Source of the DNA: CAZEFK01 sp964511405
GTDB lineage: Bacteria > Pseudomonadota > Alphaproteobacteria > Elsterales > Elsteraceae
Direction: 5' to 3'
Assembly (NCBI GenBank): GCA_964511405.1
Contig: CAZEFK010000011.1
Location: forward strand, 1 to 53,033
DNA: 53,033 nt
Position numbers and translations under genes: made by a program
The notes under the pieces: model-generated
The model's database searches: none
The model's input: the letters and a program-made list of their open reading frames with translations, nothing else
Told to the model about the DNA's origin: nothing
Shown here: piece after piece, positions 47,980-53,033 of the stretch
Layout: the number at the start of each line of letters is the position of its first letter
How positions within the stretch are numbered: position 1 is the stretch's first letter

Positions 47980-48324
47980 TCAGGATGCCAACAGCCGCTG
48001 CAGGTCCCGCACGCCGAAGGGCTTCTTGACCAGCTGATAGGGGACCGGCTGCGGCAGGTAGTAGCCCGAGGTCAGCACCACCTTGAGGTCGGGCCGGCGC
48101 CGGCGGGCCGCGGCAGCGAGGTCCAGCCCGGGCATGTCGGGCATGCGAACGTCGGTGAACAGCAGTGCGATCGCCGGCGTCGCGGCCAGGATGCGCAGAG
48201 CCTCGGCCGCGCTGGCGGCCTGCAGCGCGGCGGCGCCGACCTGTTCGAACATGACCGCGGCGGCGTCGCGCACCATGCCGTCGTCATCGACGATCAGCAC
48301 GACCGGTCGGGGCACGGGACACAT
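47980..48324 (-). CDS. stand-alone response-regulator receiver protein
   Basis: A 114-residue CheY-like receiver with no output domain. The acidic pocket is VDDD near residues 11-14, the phospho-acceptor Asp is in LLFTDVRMPDMPGLDL (about 55), T-S in VLTSGYY is the switch residue and K in VKKPF (about 101-105) is the conserved lysine. ATG 48324 follows a G-rich ribosome-binding site. No histidine kinase is adjacent, so the partner is elsewhere. It converges with the DUF1579-like gene. Confidence 0.82.
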   Translation of the reverse strand: MCPVPRPVVLIVDDDGMVRDAAAVMFEQVGAAALQAASAAEALRILAATPAIALLFTDVRMPDMPGLDLAAAARRRRPDLKVVLTSGYYLPQPVPYQLVKKPFGVRDLQRLLAS

Positions 48325-48426
48325 CCCCCCTGCGGGCGAGACCAATCGCGCATCGTCAGGCGGACGGCCGCCAGCCGCCATTCGCCGGAGCGCGTAGTCT
48401 TGTTGGCGCAGGGGGGCGGGCTGTGG

Positions 48427-48711
48427 TCAGTCCTCCAGCAGGCGCGCAGCGATGTATCCGGCGGCGAAGGCGCCCACCAGGCACAGCAGCGGCTGCGCGG
48501 CGATCATGCCGCCGAGCTTCTCGTTGAAGGAGTTGCCGCTCATGTCGTCATAGGCGCGCTTGGCCTGGCCCGCGACGTCGTTGGCATAGGACCAGGCCTT
48601 GCCGGCCGCGTCGGCGGCGCCGTCGGCGGCCTTGGAGACGGTGGCGGCGGCCTCTGCGGCGCGAGCGCGCAGGGCTTCAGGGTCGAGGGCGGCGGTCAGG
48701 GTGTCGGGCAT
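48427..48711 (-). CDS. DUF883-like small membrane-anchored protein
   Basis: A 94-residue protein. Residues 10-60 form an Ala/Lys/Glu-rich helix (LRARAAEAAATVSKAADGAAD, AWSYANDVAGQAKRAYDD) and residues 70-92 a hydrophobic span with glycines (AAQPLLCLVGAFAAGYIAARLL). This matches ElaB/YqjD/DUF883 proteins, some of which tether ribosomes to the membrane in stationary phase in E. coli. ATG 48711 has GAGGAGG upstream. Classification is by architecture only. Confidence 0.68.
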   Translation of the reverse strand: MPDTLTAALDPEALRARAAEAAATVSKAADGAADAAGKAWSYANDVAGQAKRAYDDMSGNSFNEKLGGMIAAQPLLCLVGAFAAGYIAARLLED

Positions 48712-48813
48712 CGGATCCTCCTCGATGCGGGGTCGATGCTTTGAACGTTCCCGGAGCCGGCCATGTCCCGCCGGATTTGAGGGAAAGCGCCCGGACCGTC
48801 CGACGACGCCAAA

Positions 48814-48848
48814 GGGGGCATGCGGCGCGCGGGGGGCATACGGCGCGC
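48814..48848. repeat. tandem 17-bp direct repeats between DUF883-like gene and PLP enzyme
   Basis: GGGGGCATGCGGCGCGC (48814-48830) is followed after one G by GGGGGCATACGGCGCGC (48832-48848), an 18-bp period with a single mismatch. The repeats are in the 184-bp divergent gap and could be a regulator site or a simple duplication. Confidence 0.45.
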
Positions 48849-48895
48849 CCGAATTGCCCCACAATGAGGCATCCACCGTCCATGGAGCTTGCCCG

Positions 48896-50182
48896 ATGAC
48901 CAAGGACCGTTACCGCAAGGCCGCCATCGGCAACCACAAGCTCAGCCCCGAGACCCTGATGCTGGGCTATGGCTACGACCCGACGCTGTCGGAGGGCGCG
49001 GTCAAGCCGCCGGTGTTCCTGACCTCGACCTTCGTGTTCCATTCGGCCGAGGACGGCCGCGACTTCTTCGACTATGTCGCCGGACGGCGCGAGCCACCGG
49101 CCGGCGAGGCGGCCGGGCTGGTCTATTCGCGGTTCAACCACCCCAACAGCGAGATCGTCGAGGATCGGCTGGCCATCTATGAAGGCGCCGAGACCGCGGT
49201 CCTGTTCTCGTCGGGCATGTCGGCGATCGCGACGACGATCCTGGCCTATGCCCGGCCCGGCGACGTGATCCTGCACAGCCAGCCGCTCTATGGCGGCACC
49301 GAGGTTCTGGTGACCCGCACGCTGACCGCTTACGGCATGAGCGGGGTCGGCTTCGCCAACGGCGTCGACGAAGGCGAGATCGCTGCCGCCGCCGACACGG
49401 CCTTCGCCCAGGGCCGGGTTTCGATCGTGATGGTCGAGACCCCGTCGAACCCGCTCAATACCCTGGTCGACATCGCGCTGGTCCGGCGGGTGGTCGACGG
49501 GCTGGCGGCGCGCCATGGCGCCAAGCCGCCGGTGATCGTGTGCGACAACACCCTCCTGGGCCCGGTGTTCCAGAAGCCGCTGGCCCACGGCGCCGACGTC
49601 TCGGTCTATTCGCTGACCAAATATGTCGGCGGCCATTCCGACCTGATCGCCGGCGCCGCCCTCGGCGCCCGGTCGGTCATGAAGCCGGTGCTGGCGCTGC
49701 GCAGCGCCATCGGCACCCAGCTCGATCCGCATTCCTGCTGGATGCTGGGGCGGTCGCTGGAGACCCTGTCGCTGCGCATGAGGGCCGCCGCGCACAACGC
49801 CGTGGCCGTGGCCGATTTCCTGCGCGGCCATCCCAAGGTCGCCCGGGTGCACGACCTGGCGCGGCTGCCGGCCGGCTCGGCGCCGGCCCGGACCTACCAG
49901 GCCCAGTGCGGCGCGCCCGGCAGCACCTTCTCGTTCGACATCAAGGGCGGCCAGGGCGAGGCCTTCCGGCTGCTGAACGCGCTGCAGGTGTTCAAGCTGG
50001 CGGTCAGCCTGGGCGGCACCGAGTCGCTGGCCTGCCATCCCGCCAGCACCACCCATTCCGGGGTGCCGGTCGCGGTGCGCGACCGCATCGGCGTCAGCGA
50101 GGCGACGATCCGGCTGTCGATCGGCATCGAGAACCCGGACGACCTGATCGCCGACCTTACCCTGGCGCTGGCCAGCGCTTAG
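48896..50182 (+). CDS. Cys/Met-metabolism PLP enzyme (cystathionine gamma-synthase/methionine gamma-lyase family)
   Basis: A 428-residue trans-sulfuration enzyme. YSRFNHPNSEIVEDRLA (77-93, with Y77 and R79 binding PLP phosphate), GSG-like SSGMSAIATTI (105-115), YGGT with Y132, D217 (VCDNTLLGPVF) and K242 in VYSLTKYVGGHSDLIAG are all in place. The C-terminus ESLACHPASTTHSGV, with R near the end (IRLSIGIE), binds the substrate carboxylate. It is somewhat longer than E. coli MetB (386), with extra residues in 55-72. It could be synthase or lyase; context does not decide. It overlaps the GST gene by 4 bp at the convergent stops. Confidence 0.88.
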   Translation: MTKDRYRKAAIGNHKLSPETLMLGYGYDPTLSEGAVKPPVFLTSTFVFHSAEDGRDFFDYVAGRREPPAGEAAGLVYSRFNHPNSEIVEDRLAIYEGAETAVLFSSGMSAIATTILAYARPGDVILHSQPLYGGTEVLVTRTLTAYGMSGVGFANGVDEGEIAAAADTAFAQGRVSIVMVETPSNPLNTLVDIALVRRVVDGLAARHGAKPPVIVCDNTLLGPVFQKPLAHGADVSVYSLTKYVGGHSDLIAGAALGARSVMKPVLALRSAIGTQLDPHSCWMLGRSLETLSLRMRAAAHNAVAVADFLRGHPKVARVHDLARLPAGSAPARTYQAQCGAPGSTFSFDIKGGQGEAFRLLNALQVFKLAVSLGGTESLACHPASTTHSGVPVAVRDRIGVSEATIRLSIGIENPDDLIADLTLALASA

Positions 50183-50808
50183 GCGCCGCCGGTGTCGGCG
50201 CTTTCAGCGCCGCCCGTGTCGAGCGCCCGGGCGCGCTGAAACGCCGGGCGCTCGGCACAGCGGGCGAGGTAGGCCTCGAACACCGGATTGGGCTCGACGA
50301 TCTTGAACAGCTCGATGCCCCACAGGAGATCGCTGCCGATCATCACGTCGGCGGCCGAGAAGTGGTCGCCCAGGATCCACGGGCCCGCGGCCAGGGCGTC
50401 GCGCAGCGCGCCGAACACCCGGTCATAGTCGCCCCAGCCGGCGGCGCGGCTGGGCAGCGCCACGTTGGCGAACTTCTGCGTGAACGCCGGCTCGATGCAG
50501 GCGGGCGAGAACATCAGCCATTGCAGGTAGCGCCCGCGCCTGGGATCGCCGACCGGCGGCGCCAACCCGGCCTCGGGCACCTGCTCGGCGACATAGGCGC
50601 AAATTGCCGCGGACTCGGCGACCGCTGCCGGGCCGTCGGTCAGGGCCGGCACCTTCATCATCGGATTGATCGCCCGGAATTCAGGCGTCGACTGAGCGCC
50701 GGCATTGATGTCGACCAGCACCCGCTCGTAGGGGCGCCCGGCTTCCTCCAGCATCCATAGCGCGCGCAACGACCGGCTCTTGGGCGCCCAGTACAGCGTC
50801 ATCGGCAT
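50179..50808 (-). CDS. glutathione S-transferase family protein
   Basis: A 209-residue GST. The N-terminal domain begins MTLYWAPKSRSLRALWMLEEAGRPYE, with the putative catalytic Ser near residue 11. The cis-Pro segment is MMKVPALTDGPAAVAESAAICAYVAE (about 50-75), where E-S binds the gamma-glutamyl group. The helical domain includes ILGDHFSAADVMIGSDLLWG. ATG 50808 has GGAGG 5 nt upstream; the frame from 50838 is less likely. No linked pathway. Confidence 0.85.
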   Translation of the reverse strand: MPMTLYWAPKSRSLRALWMLEEAGRPYERVLVDINAGAQSTPEFRAINPMMKVPALTDGPAAVAESAAICAYVAEQVPEAGLAPPVGDPRRGRYLQWLMFSPACIEPAFTQKFANVALPSRAAGWGDYDRVFGALRDALAAGPWILGDHFSAADVMIGSDLLWGIELFKIVEPNPVFEAYLARCAERPAFQRARALDTGGAESADTGGA

Positions 50809-50988
50809 GGCGTCCTCCCATGTTTGTGCGTGGACCATAGCGGGGCCCGCCGCCGTCGCAAGTCCGCACTTCTCACTAATCTGATTAAAACACCGGATTC
50901 ACTTGAAGGCGAAGTAAACGGACGGTTTAATCTTTTGACAGCAGTCGGCGATTATCATGCGCGAGCAACCCACAGTATCGGCCGCCAC
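50809..50988. other. AT-rich intergenic stretch upstream of a small gene
   Basis: 180 bp, much less GC-rich than the flanks between 50870 and 50960. TTGACA lies at 50935-50940 but no -10 is at proper spacing (TATCAT at 50953-50958 is only 12 bp away). TAAAC-5-GTTTA (50915-50929) is a short inverted repeat. A promoter for the 50989 gene is likely; its elements are not resolved. Confidence 0.3.
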
Positions 50989-51171
50989 ATGCCGTCAAGC
51001 TCCGACCTCGACGATCTCCGGCGCAGGATCGAACAATGCCTGCGCCTGGCCAAGCATACGACGGACCGCGAGATGGCCCGCATGCTGCGCGATCTGGCCG
51101 AGGAGTACCAGGCGCGGCTCACCGCCCTGGAGCGCCCAGGCCTGGAGCGGCAGCCGGCGTCAGTCGCTTAG
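50989..51171 (+). CDS. small helical hypothetical protein
   Basis: A 60-residue protein: SSDLDDLRRRIEQCLRLAKH, then TTDREMARMLRDLAEEYQARL. This two-helix pattern (E-Q-C, A-K/A, D-x-x-x-x-x-L-x-x-L-A-E-E-Y) is a variant of that in the genes at 7594 and 8026. Such proteins are common and uncharacterised in alphaproteobacteria. The upstream frame is open to 50824, but the AT-rich upstream part looks like non-coding DNA. The 3' end overlaps the converging MFS gene by 12 bp. Confidence 0.6.
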   Translation: MPSSSDLDDLRRRIEQCLRLAKHTTDREMARMLRDLAEEYQARLTALERPGLERQPASVA

Positions 51172-52728
51172 CGCCGCGCCGGTCCGGCCGGCGGCCGCGC
51201 CGGCCGTGGTCTTGAGCGGCACTTCCCGAAGGAACAGCACGGCCACCCAGGTCGCCAGCGCCAAGCCGCCGGCGACATAGAAGACGTCGTGCACGGCGCG
51301 GGCGATAGCGGCCAGCACCGCCGGCCGCAGGGCCGCCGGTGCCAGCTGCAAGGCATCGGCGCCGGCATGCAGGAGCGCGATGCCGGGTGCCGCGCCCAGC
51401 GCCTCGTGGCCGGGCAAGGATCCCACCAGCATGTTGAGCCGGGCGATCAGCACGGCGCTGAACAGTGCCACCCCGAACGAGCCGCCGAGCGAGCGGAAGA
51501 ACGAGACCGAGGCGGTGGCGGTGCCCAGGTCGCGCGGGTCGACGGCGTTCTGGACCGCCGTGATCATGACGGGCATGACGAAACCGGGCCCGAGCCCGGC
51601 GATCGCGATGGCGCCGGCCGCCAGCGCGATCGGCGTGTCGGCGCCGACCTGGGCCAGGAGCGCCATGCCGGCCACCGACACCGCCGCACCGATCAGCGGG
51701 AACCGCTTATAGCGGCCGGTCGCGGCCATCAGGCGCCCGGTCGTGACCACCGAGACGATCCCGGTGGCCGTGAACGGGATCAGCATCAGCCCCGAGTCAG
51801 AGGCCGACAGGCCGTAGAGCAGCTGCAGGAACAGCGGCAGCACCACGATGCCACCGATCATGCCGACCGAGGTCAACAGGTTGATCAGGTTGGCGAAGAC
51901 GAAGATCTCGTTGGCGAACAACCGCGGCGGCAGCACCGGCTCCGACGCCCGCCGCTCCTGGCGCACGCACAGCAGGAACAGCACCGCCGCGGCCGCGGCG
52001 AGGCCCAGGATCAGCGGCGAATCCCACGCCGCCTCGTTGCCGCCCATGGTCGTGACCAGCAGGACGCAGCACACCGCCGATACGATCAGCACGGCGCCGG
52101 GATAGTCGATCTCGTGGCGCACGCCCCGGGGCACCAGGCGCCTGAGGGCCTGCTGCGACACCGCCAAGGCGCCGATGCCGATCGGCAGGTTGACCCAGAA
52201 CACCCAGCGCCAGGACAGATGATCGGCGAACACGCCGCCCAGCACCGGGCCCAGGATGCTGGCGGTGGCGAACACGCCGGCGATGTAGCCCTGATAGCGG
52301 CCGCGCTGGCGGGGCGCGATGACGTCGGCGATGGTCGCGTGCGCCATGGCGATCAGGCCGCCGCCGCCCAGGCCCTGCAGCGCCCGGAAGGCGATCAGCT
52401 GGCCCATGGTCTGGGCCATCGCGCACAGCACCGAGGTGGTGAGGAAGACCGCGATCGCGACCTGGAGCATGCGCTTGCGGCCATAGAGGTCGGACAGCTT
52501 GCCGTAGATCGGCGTCGCGGCGGTCGAGCTCAGCAGATAGGCCGACACCACCCAGGACAGCCGGTCGACCCCGCGCAGGTCGGCAGCGATGCGCGGCAGG
52601 GCGGTCGCCACGATGGTCTGGTCCAGCGCGGCCAGGAACATGCCCAGCATGAGGCCGACCAGGATGACCAGGGTCTCCCGATGGCTGAAGGCCCGCTGGC
52701 CGAGGGGTTGGGGTGCAGGGTCCGGCAC
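51160..52728 (-). CDS. MFS drug-efflux transporter, DHA2 (EmrB/QacA) family
   Basis: A 522-residue 14-span exporter. TM1 has MFLAALDQTIVATALPRIAADL (the D-x-T-I-V-x-x-A-L-P hallmark), motif A is GKLSDLYGRKRML, RALQGLGGGGLIAMAHATIAD is in TM4 and SILGPVLGGVFADHLSWRWVFWVNLP covers TM5-6. It is clearly of the EmrB/MDR type and different from the one at 17903. A long cytoplasmic tail ends the protein. No regulator or membrane-fusion partner is adjacent; it diverges from the lipid-kinase-like gene at 52833. Confidence 0.9.
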   Translation of the reverse strand: MPDPAPQPLGQRAFSHRETLVILVGLMLGMFLAALDQTIVATALPRIAADLRGVDRLSWVVSAYLLSSTAATPIYGKLSDLYGRKRMLQVAIAVFLTTSVLCAMAQTMGQLIAFRALQGLGGGGLIAMAHATIADVIAPRQRGRYQGYIAGVFATASILGPVLGGVFADHLSWRWVFWVNLPIGIGALAVSQQALRRLVPRGVRHEIDYPGAVLIVSAVCCVLLVTTMGGNEAAWDSPLILGLAAAAAVLFLLCVRQERRASEPVLPPRLFANEIFVFANLINLLTSVGMIGGIVVLPLFLQLLYGLSASDSGLMLIPFTATGIVSVVTTGRLMAATGRYKRFPLIGAAVSVAGMALLAQVGADTPIALAAGAIAIAGLGPGFVMPVMITAVQNAVDPRDLGTATASVSFFRSLGGSFGVALFSAVLIARLNMLVGSLPGHEALGAAPGIALLHAGADALQLAPAALRPAVLAAIARAVHDVFYVAGGLALATWVAVLFLREVPLKTTAGAAAGRTGAALSD

Positions 52729-52832
52729 GGCGCCACGCTACGCCCGGCGGTGCCGGCCGCCAATCCCGCGGTGCAGCATGGGCCGATGCGTGCGCCGCGG
52801 AACCGGAGGGCCGCACCGGCCGTCCTCCTGCC

Positions 52833-53033
52833 ATGATCGAAGGGGCGGTGGCACGATCGAGGACGGTGGTCGACACCCGGCGGCGGGTCCTGGTGCTGGC
52901 CAACGACGACAGCGGCTCACTCGGCGCGGGGCATCCGCCTGATGCCATCACGGCGCAGTTTGCCGGCCATGGGGTCGAGGCGGCGGTCGAGCGCTGCCGC
53001 GGCGCCGACCTGGCCGCCGTCGCGGCCGCCGGG
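52833..53033 (+). CDS. diacylglycerol/lipid kinase-like protein, 5' end only, cut by right window edge
   Basis: The first 67 codons from ATG 52833. RRVLVLANDDSGSLGAGHPPD (about 18-38) resembles the beta1/phosphate-binding opening of DagK-type kinases (usually V-x-x-N-P-x-S-G). AITAQFAGHGVEAAVERCRGADL then matches the following helix-strand pair. ND replaces the usual NP. The catalytic GGDGT motif lies beyond the window, so this rests on a short segment. Confidence 0.5.
   Translation, partial: MIEGAVARSRTVVDTRRRVLVLANDDSGSLGAGHPPDAITAQFAGHGVEAAVERCRGADLAAVAAAG

Noticed and set aside
1..53033. tRNA, rRNA, CRISPR arrays, insertion sequences, integrases
   Set aside because: No cloverleaf-like sequence with CCA context, no regularly spaced repeats, and no transposase or recombinase motif in any supported frame; a tRNAscan or ISfinder search would be decisive.

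Overview
This is a very GC-rich, gene-dense window (roughly 70% GC by eye) from a Gram-negative bacterium, most likely an alphaproteobacterium of the Rhodospirillales type. The evidence is an alphaproteobacterial-style FliG, an Hsp20-Lon pair, a PhaZ-type intracellular PHA depolymerase, a YdbH/YnbE/YdbL envelope system, many ABC importers for peptides, sugars and polyamines, and strong G/C bias at third codon positions. I saw no rRNA, tRNA, CRISPR array, transposase or phage structural gene. The genus cannot be fixed from the sequence alone.

Layout. 1-1.5 kb: lon (cut by the left edge) and hsp20. 1.7-6.4 kb: a small coiled-coil membrane protein, an M14 carboxypeptidase and a peptide ABC importer without its ATPases. 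6.5-8.7 kb: a solitary fliG and several tiny helical proteins. 8.7-14.5 kb: a ytfQ-ytfR-ytfT-yjfF furanose importer with a divergent LacI regulator, a structured mRNA leader and an inter-cistronic hairpin that contains a ribosome-binding site. 14.6-19.4 kb: an orphan phnM, a 2OG-Fe(II) oxygenase with a TonB-like tail, a threonine-aldolase-like lyase and a DHA2 drug exporter. 19.4-25.4 kb: a mosaic of duplicated and decaying genes around an intact fluoroacetate-dehalogenase-type hydrolase, an LpqC/feruloyl-type esterase (one intact and two broken copies), fragments of the MFS gene and two copies of the small membrane protein. 25.4-26.9 kb: a GH5 glycosidase. 27.0-34.9 kb: a tightly overlapping eight-gene operon (IclR regulator, a 574-residue unknown, a DUF3726-like protein, an atypical M19 dipeptidase, a PotDBCA-type importer). 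35.0-40.2 kb: a complete five-gene peptide importer divergent from it. 40.2-53.0 kb: PhaZ, GSTs, a cupin, VOC proteins, a WYL-ydbH-ynbE-ydbL-VOC operon, a receiver protein, a DUF883-like protein, a Cys/Met-metabolism PLP enzyme, a second DHA2 exporter and the start of a lipid-kinase-like gene.

How it fits together. The window is mostly nutrient acquisition: two peptide importers with peptidases beside them, a galactofuranose-type importer, a polyamine-type importer, and secreted polysaccharide/ester hydrolases. Local regulators (LacI, IclR, WYL) are transcribed divergently from, or within, the operons they probably control. Most operons are translationally coupled through ATGA overlaps.

The least explained parts are the IclR/574-aa/DUF3726-like/M19/Pot operon, the ytf leader RNA with mutually exclusive pairings around the ribosome-binding site, the small XhlA-like membrane protein family with its conserved leader, and the 19.4-25.4 kb segmental duplication zone.
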